Shown: piece by piece, positions 44,741 to 57,665 of the stretch
Numbering within the stretch: the stretch's first letter is position 1
Layout: the number at the start of each line of letters is the position of its first letter
NCBI GenBank assembly: GCA_944990035.1
Contig: CALYLX010000056.1
Coordinates: 62,001 to 126,000 of the forward strand
DNA: 64,000 nt
Direction of reading: 5' to 3'
From: Clitopilus passeckerianus
Lineage: Eukaryota > Basidiomycota > Agaricomycetes > Agaricales > Entolomataceae
Notes under the pieces: generated by a model
Seen by the model: the letters and a program-made list of their open reading frames with translations, nothing else
Database searches by the model: none
What the model was told of the DNA's origin: nothing
Translations under genes and position numbers: made by a program

Positions 44741-47496
44741 TCATGACTCTGATTCGTCAACAAATATATCGGTATAATGATTTAGGATGGTCTCTATTGC
44801 CTGGGTTCATCACGCGCCCGTTGAGCCACAGGTCAGGAAACCAAAAACCATCGCACGTACCTGATTCTGTAGATTTGCATCAGCCATGCTCCCGTTGGCC
44901 TGCCCCGTTCCAAGTGACAGCCCAAATATTGTCGGCCCAAACACGATCGCAAGGTTCTGCATCGACATCGAGTTCACCGCCGAGTTAGCGTTTATTCTAT
45001 ATGACAGGCAACGTGGTCAGCAAATCCTTCTTCCCTGAAATGAAAGTGTGATGCTCCAAAAGCAAATACATACCGGTGTAGATGTCCCAAGAAATACTTC
45101 AACGTCGCATAATTTGGATCAGGGAGTTCGTTGACCCGCTCGTGCAGCCTGATATGCCGTAACCTGTCATTCTCAATCCCTGGGGAATGAAGTCATCCAC
45201 AATCAGCACACCTGACCTCACAAGTGAATAATAAAAACATTCGCACGTACTTGCTGCCTCAAGGAAACCTTGGTGCAAACTCGTGGTCAATAATGGGTCC
45301 GGTAGGTCGCGCAGCCACATCTTGAGCACACTCGTCACATTGTGTATATCCCCTGACCATTCGGGGGCGTCAAGGTCAACAGAGTCAAGATCTGGAAAAA
45401 TGAATCGAGATGATCAGCAATGTAGACCCGGCACCGGAATGAATCAGGCATGGCATTCCGCAGGACAACAAAGAGGAAGACCCGCCATTCCGATAGGAGT
45501 AAAAAGCAGAGAAAAGTGCGCACCTTTATCTAACATCTGCTTTAGCTTGGCGACCTTACTTGTTGTTCCGCTTATCCTATAGATGCCCTGAGCGCTCATC
45601 CCGTATTTCTCGATGGCCTCGCAGCATTTCTCCATGATCACTGGAACCTCGACGTTATCTCTTGCCATCTGCTCGGCGAGGTCAATGCCAAACGTCGCTC
45701 TTTCCAACGCTTGACTACTTCCGCTGGCAGCACCATTCGCCGTGATGTTTAGCGGCCGGCTATCCAGAGGTTGATGCTGGGGTATAGGGGGCAACTGCAG
45801 ATCAAGTCAATGATGAACTGAGGAGATTTTGGTAGGATGTGATCTCACAAAGCCTTCATCTGCTGGCCCTTCCCGTCGAGGTCCACGGACCTGTGCACCT
45901 CTTGCATACGCGTAGTGCTGCATGTAGACCTTGAAGTCACCTCGATTGTCGATGGTCTCAATGGATGCTTTGAGTCCCAGTCCTATAATCATCCGATGAG
46001 GAAGTCGCACGAGTGGGTCGATGGGCTAACTCACCTTCCTCTCGAGGAGGGACCAAGATGGAGCCATCACTAAGCACTATGCTCTCATATAGGAAGGCAT
46101 ACCGCGTTAGATGATACTGTGTACCGAGATCCATTTCGTCCGCGCACTCTTTTAATGACTGGTTTTGATGTGAGTGAATGTCGTACATGTTGGGAGACTA
46201 CGCACCCGCAGTATTCGTGGAAGCTGGAAGTTGAAGTATTCCTGCCTCATTGCCTGAGTATCCATCATCGCCTTTCTGTAGTGGTCTGAGGCTGCTGACA
46301 TCCGTGACCGTATATCGTCCTCTTGGCGTTGGATCTGAGAAATAGGAAGTTAGCGTGATCCACAAATACGGTTCAAAGGGACTTACGTTTCCCGGGTTCT
46401 TACCCTTGAGAAGTAATCCACCTTTTGCAACCGCTTTCCCTAATGCCCTCTTGCCTCCCGCTCCACCAGGCCGTTGCTGTACTGCGTTGTCTTTGAGAGA
46501 TTCCCCCTCCTTCTGTAGGAGCACCCGCTCTAACTCTTCCGAAGTCATGTCTAGTCGATTTTTGCTCTTTTCCGTTATTGTCTCTGACTCGTGAAGCGCT
46601 CTTTCATATCTAGAAGCGAGCTCTTTGGTCTGTTGTTGAGACTTATCAGTACAGATGGTTGACCTCATATTAAACACAACTCACATGCTTGCGGTTCTTC
46701 TCGACTTCCTTGGCCAACACCGAGAGTTCTTCGCTCATTTCGTTCAGGCGTTGGGCAAAGCGAAGCCTATTCTCCGCCATCATTTCATGAACTCGCATAG
46801 TTGCTTGCCAGGCATTAACGAAGGTCCTGTGGTTGCAGAGGTGAGCTACTGAAGAGTAACATGGATAGTTGATACGTACCCTGCCTTCCCATCGCTTAAA
46901 GCATACTGATCTGATGTTGCTCTTGAAAGCTTTTGCATATTTCTTCCATATTCTTCTTCTATCACAGCTCGCTTTTTGAAGAACAGGGATGCTTCCTTTT
47001 GATATGTCAATTCTTAACGGACGGGCCCAGTGGCACAGCTATAGCTCACCCTGCATGATACTGTGCTTTGTTTTATTCTGTCAAGCAACAAAGGCGTCCC
47101 ACACTGCGGTTGTTGAATGAATGAGCAAGCATCAAAGGGTCATATTCAAAGCTAACTCACGTCCAATTCGCACAGCTGGCGTAGCACATTCTCATCAAAG
47201 CTTGTATCCACCAACGTCGGCATGTCACTCTGTGGTGTTCCTCCATTATCTCGCCTCTCTGAGCCTGCAATGCTGGGTGACCTTTCTGGAGCCCATCTGG
47301 ACACGGATGACGACCGCCCAGAGGAATCAATGCTCGAGCGAGGTATTGGAGACAGAGAGGCGACATGTGGACTCGCAGAAGGTGAGTCCATTGACTCGAA
47401 TGTCCGTAATTGAGGGCGCCCGTGTCCGCCATTAGCTTGCAACGAGTCTGGGTGATCAGTCTCCCAAGCACTCGATAGATAGCCGTCCTCTACCAT
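44741..47496 (-). CDS. F-BAR domain RhoGAP, Rgd1/Rga8-like
   Basis: Rho GTPase-activating protein that bends or binds membranes through its F-BAR domain and controls cell polarity. The leader (MVEDGYLSSAWETDHPD...) is disordered and Ser-rich. The F-BAR domain begins at FDENVLRQLCELDCGIPLL and continues FFKKRAVIEEEYGRNMQKLS, FVNAWQATMRVHEMMAENR and SRYERALHESETITEKS. It ends after YFNFQLPRILR and SLKECADEMDLGTQYHL. After a Pro/Gln-rich linker the RhoGAP domain has the arginine finger in GIYRISGTTSKVAKLK, then VTSVLKMWLRDLPDPLLT, LKYFLGHLHRINANSAVNSM and NLAIVFGPTIFG. The last exon AIETILNHYTDIFVDESES stops at 44741. About twelve introns. Confidence 0.9.
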
Positions 47497-50371
47497 CTTC
47501 AGCTAATGATCGTGGTTACGAGACGCTATTTCGTTGGAATAACTGGCGTTTAGGTCTTTGTGAGCAATGGCAACGGCGTCCAGCGGGTTGAAAGCGATGA
47601 AGGACGAACAGGGTTACTGACGATCAGTGCTCTCGTCGGCTAAGCCAACTGCTCCAGAATGAGCACGTGGCTGCTAATGGGGTTACTCCGAACTTCATGC
47701 CACCCTCTACCGGACTTGGGCCTTTGTCAACTCGGTATCGACTGCGTTCGGTCTTTGGACTGGCGAGCGATCTTCTAACCCACCGAAGGAGCGAGTTCTG
47801 ATATCCGTATTGTTTTGAATCCACCTTTGGTAACCATTAGAGGCATAGCAAAGGTGTTTCATGCTGGGTATGACATTGAATTCGTCTTTCACCGGGTAGA
47901 ATATAACCTGTCCTCGATGATGCCAAGGGTGGTCTTGGGTTGTCTGTCCGGTCAACAGACAGATGAATGTGCGATTACTCGACTGACCTCACCCATTGAC
48001 AGGCAAGGCAGGCTTATCTACCTCATTCAGCGGCAACGGAAAGTGGCATCGCTTGTTGAGCGGAAGTGTCGACTTGAACCGAGCCTGGCAGTTGCCAACG
48101 GGTTCCCGAGGACCTGATCCACTATTTTAACGTTAGTGATCTGAGGCCGGAAGTCTGCATTTCACGTACACTTGCACGCTCGTTGGTTATGAAGATCGGC
48201 GAGCCTCTACTGCAAAAATCCTCATCAAACAAGCATAAGCCATATAAACCATATCGCTTTCCGGTTTTCCACAAGGCCCAATCGCAGAAATCGATCCACG
48301 TTCAAACAATTCCTACAGACATAAGCATGTACTGAGCATAACTTAGGACTGTCCGAAGCCATGTACCCACTAGTATAGAGCATGGATTCTGTGCTCATGC
48401 CTTACCGTCAGCAGATTCAAAGCATGATCGTCAACAGCCAAATTTCGCTAGTCTGATCGGGAAGAAATCTAGTCAAGGAGTCTACTCAACCCACCCACTG
48501 TGGCGGAGCTGCTACGTAATGTATGAAAACTCATATTCACGTCGCAAATCTGGATATTAGCCTATCTTGAATACAGAACAATTTGGCGAAACTTTGTTTG
48601 AATTCTCCTGGAATACTTGAGTTGCAGGTGCGTCCCCTTCATCCCGGCAAATAATTCCTGACCGGACACGGAAGAGTTCCACCGTGACCGCCACCTGTTT
48701 GCCCGAGATGCCCTTTCCGCACGCTTCCCTGATGCCTCCTGCGGCTTGCCAGGCTCGCAAGAAAACACCCAAATTCTGAGCACGCCATTTACGGAATATT
48801 TCTCAATTATGGCATGTATAATACAAAAAATACATTCTACGCTCCACGAAAAATTGCCTCAGAAACAAAAGTGAGTACCATAAGTGGCCCTGAAATGATG
48901 TACATGGCCAAAAAGTATGCATAGAGAGGAGAGAAGGGGAAATGTTCGATATGTGCTCTAAATTGGAAGGCCCTTTTCTCTCTCGAGGAGGGCTTAGAAT
49001 GATTGCTCTATTTTCCAGCGAAGGAAGGGAATCGGCAAGTATTACAATCCTCCGTCGGATTATTGCTCTGGGTCAGATGCTGATCTGGGGAATTTCTACC
49101 TCCGCGAAGGTATGGATCAATCAATTTTGAGGCTTAACTCCTACGTCAAAAGACTCACGGATCACTGCAGAGCTGGGCACAGTTGTGCGCTTCAGGAATG
49201 TGGTTACTGCTGAGCCTGCAATGCTTGTTGTTGCAGTCGACCTTAGAATGAAAATAAAGGGTCGAACAATAGCAGTACAGTAGGAGGGTTGGTCACTGAC
49301 CTTCTGACGAGAAGTCATCACTCGGTGACCGCAGCGATATCCATTGTAAAGGCAGAGAATGTAACACATTGTTCAGACGACTTGGAGTGAGTATATGTAC
49401 TGAGGACTCGAAGGGACTGGGTTTTCTGCTGGTCCACATCTCTTCTTCACCAGTTTAAATGTGTTGAACTCTTGTAAGTATGCTTCAGCCAGCAACTCTA
49501 TCTCCTCGATGCGTTCCAGGAATCTTGAATAAGGGTCGCTTTCCATTCAACCGGATGCCCGTATGCATAGAGCTTTATTAAAGTTCTTGTCACCCTAAAG
49601 GTTTCTTGGCGCAAGAGAGCTGATAGAATTGTTCAACGACTTAACCAGACCTTGAGCTCTCGTGAAGCGGCGTGACCCTGTTGTGCTAGTGGCCACTGTT
49701 CATGTCCCAGTATGAATCTAAGGAAGAACTGTGTTTGAAGGTTCGGAGACGATGGGAGCCGGCAGCCAGTGGTCACGGTGCAAACACCAAATAAAGAATC
49801 CATAAATTCTAGGGTGAGTGCGAGAGAAACGTCATTTCACGACGTCCCTCCCTTGTAGGCGATCTCGGGCCAGCTTATCCTAGATTAAATTATATTCAAT
49901 TGGATGTGTCAAGCATTGTGTGTGCTCCACTGTCCAGTGGCCACCTCAACTAGGATCATTAAGGTGCAGACACGAGGATTGCACGAACGTCCCGCTCGGA
50001 CCAAGGCTCGCTGGCAGTCGTACTAATACAAGTGCAGTAACTGTTTCGCCTCGTGGGGACGAAAGGGCTGCTTTCGGTCGTTAATTCACCTGCTTATGCC
50101 GGCGTTTGTTGTCTCCATCTTTGTACCTGCCCGATAAGCCGCTGACTTTGAAATAGTAGGTTGACCATGTCAAAGCCAGATTAGCAGTTAGCGCTCGGTG
50201 TATACCCTATCTGGGCCCTGCAAGACTTCCTACAATCAAGTAACTGATCAGCCACTTACGGCTAACGCGAAACCGATCACTGGCGACGATCTCATTGCTA
50301 TACGATGTATACAATATTCGAGCCGGAATGTAAAATAAGGGCGTCGAACGATGCGGACAGATATTATCGGT
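47497..50371. other. Gene-poor region of 2.9 kb
   Basis: No conserved domain, splice chain or RNA gene was recognised. Longer open stretches are 47707-47955 minus, 47815-48117 plus and 49121-49369 minus. They overlap each other or lack start context and have ordinary composition. The part next to 47500 must hold the RhoGAP promoter. A regulatory RNA or a long 5' leader cannot be excluded. Confidence 0.4.
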
Positions 50372-53007
50372 TTACAGTGAGGTAGTACACCTTGCAAAAT
50401 ATTTCGCCAACGCCAAGCGCACAAGCTTCAGGCGATCAAGCGCCTCCTTCTCAGCTCCAAGCTGCAATGAACGCATGAGCAGAGGAAGGTAGTCCTCAGC
50501 TGCGCCTTGCGTAGAGCCCGCAAAGACTTCATTCAGCTTCCTGAGCAATTCGCTCGCGCCACCCGACGTAAACAGCAGTTCAGGCCCTACAAACAACGTC
50601 AGGAAGGATAACGGAACGTGATGGGCGGAACTGACCGTGCTGCAGGAGTTGTATCGAGTCACACAGTAGTATTGCCGTCCAAGATTTCGGAACGAGATCG
50701 TCTTGGAGCATGGAGACGAGATCTGCGGCGGCGTCTTGATATTCTCGATCGAGGCAAAGTCGGTGGAAGTGGCCATAGCGAACTGCGAACAGTAGTCGAT
50801 GAACAAAGATACCGTGAAGTGTAGATCGAGTATGTAGTTCATGTATTGAAGGCGCTATGGTGGATGCGTGTTGAGCAAAGGTGGCAGGTCCTACGGGCAT
50901 CATGAGATCATGACATGCGAAGGAAGAACGAGGGAGCAGTGCTACCATTTTGGATATATTCATTGAGAACGTAGTCAACGATTCGACCCATGCCGGGCCA
51001 ATCCTCAGCAGAGATACAGTAAGCAACTGCCAAACCATATTCTTGATGTGCAATGAGCTCTTGGGAAGCTATCTATTGTTGCGTCAGAAGTCACGGCAGT
51101 GTCAGCGAACGGACGGTCCATACCCTACAAATTGTCCGCCGCACAGGTTCGCGCTCATGCTGCAGACAAGTTTGGTTGACATCCTTCAGCACTCCAATCA
51201 CCCCTCCTGCCCTGTTCGGTGCCATCTGTTCATGTAACCGGAGGGGGACACGGAGAAGAATTTCGTCTGCGCGTTGCTTTCCAATCTCTCCACACGAGTA
51301 CATGTAATCCACAGTGATTCTCCAGAGAGCAGGATCAGAGTGGAGATAGTCAGCATAGCTCAAGACGTAACTGTCTCGAAGGGTCAGCTCGGTCCTGGGA
51401 GAAATTCTGTGAGTCAAGTTTTCAGCAGAATAGAGTAGGCACCTACTCCGGATCAGCTTCAACCTCAATGAGAGAAAGTGGGGCCATCATGTCAGCGAGG
51501 TGAGCAGCCATCCAGGGATCTAGCTTATGAGCATGCTCAATGACTTCCTCGAAGGAGCCTAAAAATAATCCAACGTGTACGAGATCTTCTAGGTGGGTGG
51601 GGTCCGGCGGCAATTCGTTGATAGACTCCGCCACAATATCACTTGAAGCAAATCAGCGTTAGGTCGATGAGCAGAATATGGGAAACCAACGCTAAGTCCT
51701 GTCTCCGAAGTCTGGAGTCCACAAAGATCCCCCACGCTACACATATCTCCTTCCAATCTGCGCCAAGTTCAGAGCAAACGCGCTTTAGGACATCCGCGCG
51801 ACCTTCCATAATCCCCACTATGTCACTGAGCCTATCCCACCAATTCTCAAATTCGTCGAATCTCGAATCCTCGGGAACACGCTCCATTTGTATTCGGAGC
51901 GCCTTGACCCTGTCATGCCACCTCCTATAGGAATGAGCAAAATCGCGCTCTGCGTGGAAGTTTTGTAGCCGAGGTTGGCTTTCTATCAAGGGAGCCAAGG
52001 CTTCAGTGATATCTCGCAAGTCTTCGGAGGGGTGCTTATCCAGAACGTTGAATAAGAACAGCGTTGATTTCTGGAGACCTCGAATAGTTGATCTACAACG
52101 GGAATATGCATGAGTATATGTCATCAATAATAAAGCAATATCGTGTTTACCTCGTCAGGTACGGCCAGAAGGATTCGTCCTCCCAAGGTTGCTCTAGTGA
52201 GCTCAGATGCTCTCCTTCCTCCGTTGATGGTTCAATAAAATGGGTATTAAGCCATTCCATGAGGTCATCTCCAACAGGGGCACCCTCATACCCAGGCTCT
52301 GGAAGGTAGAGCACAACAAAGAGGGAGAAGCAAGTATAGAGACTTCTGTAGTGATCACTGCTGTATTGCAACTCCTCTTCAGGTCGATTGATGGGTTGCT
52401 AGTCGTGGTTTAGCTGGGGATTTTGTCCATTGAGAATATGACGTACAGACGCGTGAATCCAGCACTCTTTTATGAAATTCACATAGTCGATACCTAGCTT
52501 CCGCACCATAGCTAGCGTTTGCTCGCTCTGAATCCTGTCCCCCAAGAATGCTCGTCAGTTGAATATTTTGACACCGGACTGGAAGATTTACCATTCGGGG
52601 CCTTCCTTTTGGGCTGCCTTGAGGAGATTTTGAAACGCAGCGAAAATTATGAGAGTATCTGTGATGAACTACAGAGCTCATAAGTGAAGGTTTCCAGGCC
52701 ACGAGGATATATTTACCAAACGCCGCTCGGAAGATGGGACTTGATCGCTATGGGCGAAGTAGACGTTCGTTTCTTCACCAGTGGCCGACTTCGACGTGCT
52801 TTCAGCAAGTTTCTGACACATTTACATAAGTTCTTATGACCCGAACCCTCACAGTTAAAGCAAACGCACCGTACTCGTAACTGAAATGCCTATGGTGTCA
52901 TTCAAAGGTGACCAAGAGGCAAACAATGCCTGCCCAACTTCCAACAGTTCGTTACTTTTGCCTTCTCCAACAAGTGGTGGCACCAGATTAAGATGCAGGG
53001 AGCCCAT
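50372..53007 (-). CDS. NUP85: Nucleoporin NUP85, Y-complex subunit
   Basis: Structural alpha-solenoid subunit of the outer-ring Y (Nup84/Nup107) complex of the nuclear pore. The start MGSLHLNLVPPLVGEGKSNE at 53007 follows no earlier in-frame Met. Introns lead to ESTSKSATGEETNVYFAHSD and the conserved N-terminal helix DTLIIFAAFQNLLKAAQ. The later blocks PPDPTHLEDLVHVGLFLGSF, HAHKLDPWMAAHLADMMAPL and ALWRITVDYMYSCGEIGKQR with DEILLRVPLRL match the Nup85 crown and tail helices. The C-terminal part runs MVWQLLTVSLLRIGPAW to LKLVRLALAKYFA. About a dozen exons. The start of the second third is uncertain in detail. Confidence 0.85.
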
Positions 53008-53159
53008 AATTCGCCGTAAGTATGCCCGCGTACGAAACTTGAAGATTGCTGGCCTGAACGTTGATCAACCCGGCTTGGGAAGACGTTTGTTGGGCATCTC
53101 GCGTTGTTTGGTTCAAGGGACATAGATAAACAAATGTGAGTGGAGGCAGTATTCGGCAC

Positions 53160-54845
53160 TCAAGCTCAAGACTCTCAGGACCGTTGGCACTTCGTCTCCT
53201 GATACGAGCACTCGAACTATTGTTTTTCTCTTTAAAGGAATCTTTTATAACAATCTTCCACTAGGCCTGAGGGCATGCGATGAAACCATCTTGAAATTAT
53301 CGGTGTTGACTCATGCATGACATCCCGCGCCGTCGTTGGATACATACTGTCCACCTGAATCTCCCGCCAGAACCTCTCAACCGGATAGACTCCTCTATTC
53401 AGGATATGGAAACCCCCTGTGGCAACTATGATCTTTGTCGAGGAGGTGTAATCCTCTGAACTTTTCCCCTTTTGGTCCTATGAGCTTCGCAGGCATGTTG
53501 GTGGCCCACAATGGACTCTTCGGTCTTCCAGTAATCTTCATTCTGACTCACCCTTTGGTGCTCTAACCAAGGCCATGTAGCCCAATTTAAGACATCGTTT
53601 GCCTTCATGATTAACTCGAGAGTGGATGAGTCGATGGAGATGCAAGGATCGTGACAGAAACTACCGCCAGCTAGCTGAAGGGCAAACTTGGGCCACTGTC
53701 GCCTCCTATTCTACGCCATCCTTCTTTCAGTCAATTGATGGGTGGCCTTAGTGAAACTCGAAACCAGGGGAGATCGAAATCCATTGCCCGCACGGCTCCG
53801 CCTATACAAGGTTTTGGGAGGTTACCAGGTTGAGTGGAATGGATTGTTCACTAGAGTATTAGACATTGTACACTGGAGTTTATGAACCTTTAGGCGGCTG
53901 ATCGAAGTTAATAGACATACTTTTCTCGACATGTGTCCACAGCAACGCACAAAAGTCGGATCCAGTGAACTAACTCGACGTGAGTATGGCGAGCCATAGT
54001 GCAGATAGCACTTATGCCAAGGTCCGCGGGCCTCGAGTTGACGACAGCATGGGTCTGTCGCGCTTGGAATGCCTCACAACATTCTTGGTGTATTCGGGCC
54101 ACCTCTAATAGCTGTGATCTTGGGTCAATAAATCGAATTTATCAAAAGTTAAGGTGAGGACAGGAATTCGCGCCCTTCAGTCAGAGTCCATTCATCGTTT
54201 CAACGTCTGGGGATAGCAATCCATCTCGGAGGTTTCTTGCTCCGTCCTTGAGACGAGGGTACATGACAGACAAGATGGTATTGCACAAATGTGGCTACAT
54301 ATCCTATCCCTGAACCGAGTCGTCGTAAATGGATGCACAGCCCAGTCGGTGGAATTTGGGGAAACGATCAGGAGCGAACGAAAAGTTGTGTGCTTATAGC
54401 TACTCCTAGGCGGCGCGAGACCTGACGTGAGAAGAGGGCCATGTATATGTGCCAATAGCTCTATACTAGAAATGTCGTTGAAAGATATATTGGGACTGTG
54501 TCCTATGGTCCAGTCAGTCTGACTCTTAGTATCGCCAAGTAGGATGTGGTTGCTTAAAATATCGACTTGCATTTCAAAATCAAGCCAATGGGTATGTATT
54601 ACTCTTGATAAGTGTTACTAGTATCGGACGCCTACCATTCCGGGTCTTGGAAGACCGAGAACGCTGGACCCCTTTCACAGCGAATAGTTGCTAATTCTCG
54701 AAGAGCTTCATTACTCCAGCGTTCCCGGCTAGACAAAGTGACCTTATCTCATGCTGTGACCCTTAATGCGTCCAGAACTCGTTGTGGCTGTAGATAAAAG
54801 CCAATTCCAACGGGAGTAAAGCAAAAGGCGAGTTCTGGAAGAATG
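53160..54845 (-). other. Possible orphan gene or gene remnants
   Basis: Several minus-strand exons look protein-like. One is DKVTLSSRERWSNEALRELA...FQDPEW near 54640-54760, with a GTAGGC donor. Others are VDILSNHILLGDTKSQ...HIHGPLLTSGLAPP near 54430-54570 and ARIHQECCEAFQARQTHAVV...VELVHWIRLLCVAVDTCREK near 53930-54100. They could form one gene, but stops and phases between them do not resolve and no domain was recognised. The rest of the stretch (53160-53900) shows nothing convincing. Confidence 0.3.
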
Positions 54846-55807
54846 CTACATATCCCAGGCGGTCATTCTTGATATTGAAAGCTCGATGGCAAGGTCAGTC
54901 GTTGTAGTCGCCTGCGTTAGCCTGGGTAAAAGTGGGAGAATGGTGTCAAGGAGATATTCTGCCGCCTCCGAGTCCTGATTGCTTAGGAGAGGACAGTCTA
55001 GAATGGTGATATCTTCGAGTGTTTGGGAGACAACGGTGAGAATGATAGAAGCTCGCGCTTCGTTAGACCTCTGACTTCGTGGAAATGTATGCTCTTGAGA
55101 GTTGGAGATGCGAAGGACATCAATGTTGAAACAAGAAGCGTGCCTCCCCGCAACAATAATTCTTTCAAATGGCTGAATTTCGGTCTCGAATTTTGATCGG
55201 TGGACGCTATTTCGTCAAAAGCTGGCCCGGAATTATGTACTCTGTAGACCCAAGATGTTAGAACCTGCAAAGAACGGATAACAAACAATGTACCCTAACT
55301 TCGGGGGGTCAACCAATTGGTACACTGGAATAGGTGAAGTCTTTCCCAGACGCTAGTCAGGGCTTCTATTTCTTCCAGCGTCATGGAGATCTCCCCTTCA
55401 CAGTCGTTATAAACGAAAGTCTGAACACCGAGGGACTTGCCCGCGATTCGAAGGAGTTCTCGAATGACGTCGGCGGTTGCCCCTTGACGGCAATCAAGGG
55501 TGACCCAAGTCAAAGTATAGGTATACTTAAATAGTGAGCAGAACAGTTTCCATTCATGGAACGGACAGTCTCTCCATGCGTCCATACCTCTTATAAGACG
55601 ACCGCGTTCAGGACGGATTTCTATACATCGAAGGACGTTTGCCAAGGAAGGGAAACCCGGACCCAACATGGTGGCTCTGGTACCGAGCACACTAAAGAAC
55701 GAGTCGTGTGCAGCGATCCAGGATTTCCGGGCCAGTCCGAAATGCAATAAATCGATTCGCCAGGTTGCCCACACGTCATCCGGGTTCACGATATGCGAAG
55801 ATATCAT
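54846..55807 (-). CDS. F-box/LRR-like protein, probable frame break near the 3' end
   Basis: The N-terminus resembles a mushroom F-box (SDLPIHIVQMISSHIVNPDD, then LHFGLARKSWIAAHDSFF). LRR-like text follows (FPSLANVLRCIEIRPERGRL, FKYTYTLTWVTLDC, LRIAGKSLGVQTFVYNDCEG). After an intron near 55265-55300, exon text continues FSHLKELLLRGGTLLVSTLM and SPTLKSIHFHEVR. The most protein-like continuation (ASIILTVVSQTLEDITILDC, PLLSNQDSEAAEYLL..., end RMTAWDM at 54846) is in another frame, starting near 55075, with no convincing splice signal between. Either a non-standard intron or a frameshift separates them. The first frame extends upstream of 55807 without an ATG, so an additional 5' exon is likely. 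Confidence 0.5.
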
Positions 55808-56039
55808 TTGAACTATGTGTATAGGTAAATCTGATCCTGAGGTTTTGCGGGACGTTGGGAGAATCTGAATGCTCCACGAACTAAACCACCGGGTCAGACG
55901 GGGACGAGGGTTAAGATGGGAAAGGAATGGATGGAAGGAGATGACTGAAGAGCTCGAAGAATATGAGGCGGGAAGAAGAGAAGCACAGTTGTACAGAATG
56001 CGGTACTGGCTATCCCTTGTTTTCTGTTGATCGGCAACG

Positions 56040-57660
56040 CCGGACGCAATTGCGAGCTAAGGAGGATTCCCGGTCAGTTCGTCTTCATGTATATGCATGG
56101 GTGGAAACACCTCAAGGAGAATAGTACAGAATTGGGGGTCCGGGTACTTTTGTTCACGGGTGTCTGAGATTTTAGTTTATTCATGGTGGGCATGCAGCCA
56201 TTCGGGAATTCGAACCTTGACATAGATTTTTAGTTCCGACTTTCCTGGTATCTCTAGATCTCTCGGCGCAAACAGCGATCCCACTCCTGGCTATCTGGAT
56301 ACGGTCAGATATGATTCGACTCCACCTCGGTGGATCCCGAATGCTTGATGGCAGGTATACTTATCAAGCTTTCAATATATTCTAATTTCCTCCCCTGATC
56401 CTTGGATAGCAGAACCAACTTCACTCCGGAGAAGTGGCGCCTGAGAACAGAATTGATCGTGACATGGACACCAATTGTGGGACACTCCCAATCGTTCCTA
56501 ACGCCTGGATCCGTCTGACAATGTGTAGTTGTTGTCGAAACCCATGCGGTGACTGAAGGCCCGAATTTTGACATTTCGACAGGTTTAGACTTGTTTAAAC
56601 TCTGGCGCAATCGCATGGGCAATCATTTGTTGCCAGCTATTTGGAGGAGCGTCTGGAGACAAATAAAACACTCCGCAACTTCATCCTCCAGCCAATATCT
56701 TGCTCTTCTCTCTGCTACATGATCGCAAGATAGTCATCATAAGCCTTCTGCGAGAAGCACAAATCTTGGACCTCCGACGTTGCACAATCACGGGCTATGG
56801 AGCAATCAGGCGGTGAACTTCTTGGAAAATTAGACGAAAATTTACGTTCCAGAACGACTGCTCGAATGTCCTAGTGGTATTCAGGGGCTGTTTCTCGCAC
56901 TCAGGAATGCTTCGGGAGAATACATTGTTATTAAACATTGCATGCTCCACGCTTGACGAACACCGAGGTTCTTTCGAACCATCCATGCTACCTTCGACTT
57001 CCCATCTCATCAAGCACGGCCCTTCATTGTTTGACAAACCTTCTAGTACTGACATGGATCTTTGACTCTACAGGCTTCATTATGGACTTGAACCGATACG
57101 GATACAGATCAAAACTGCCTCTGCGTTTTTTTCTTGACTGGTTGGCTTGCAGCGCTATCGAAGGGTATCTGGCCACCCACAGCGTGGCCTTCTCATGTGC
57201 TGCATTAAACCACTCGAAACGTCGTCGAACGTTGAACCTGTCACTCCTTAGCTTCATCTCACAGCTGTTTTGGAGCCACCCTTGCTTCTAGCCTCCTTCA
57301 TCACACCGGTATGTAGTTGTTGGACCCTGTTTTCACGGGAAAATAGCTGCCCGTTATTAAAAAACGTGCCCCCAAACACTCCGGTTGAACCATGGTTGCA
57401 TGACAGCTTTCATAAATGTCCTCTCTTCTGAGCCCCTAGCACATCAGACCCTACAGTTTTCTGGCTTCTCGATCGTTCCATCTTACGTACCATCGTCTCT
57501 TCGGATCCATGTGCCAGTCTGGATCAACACCTGACCCAGCCTAAACGCTCGTAGTTTGCGTACTTAAGGCCTCTCATTTTGAGGGAGCAGGACCAGGCTC
57601 GGCCACTCTCTGACTGCGCCTACTTGTACTTTTCAGTCCCCACAAGCTACTCATCGTCCA
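56040..57660. other. Intergenic or degenerate region, nothing recognised
   Basis: About 1.6 kb. The open stretches at 56305-56622 minus and 56938-57291 plus have no family match that I can see and no clear splice sites. The last 100 bases hold the upstream region of the small secreted protein. Confidence 0.35.
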
Positions 57661-57665
57661 GCGTC

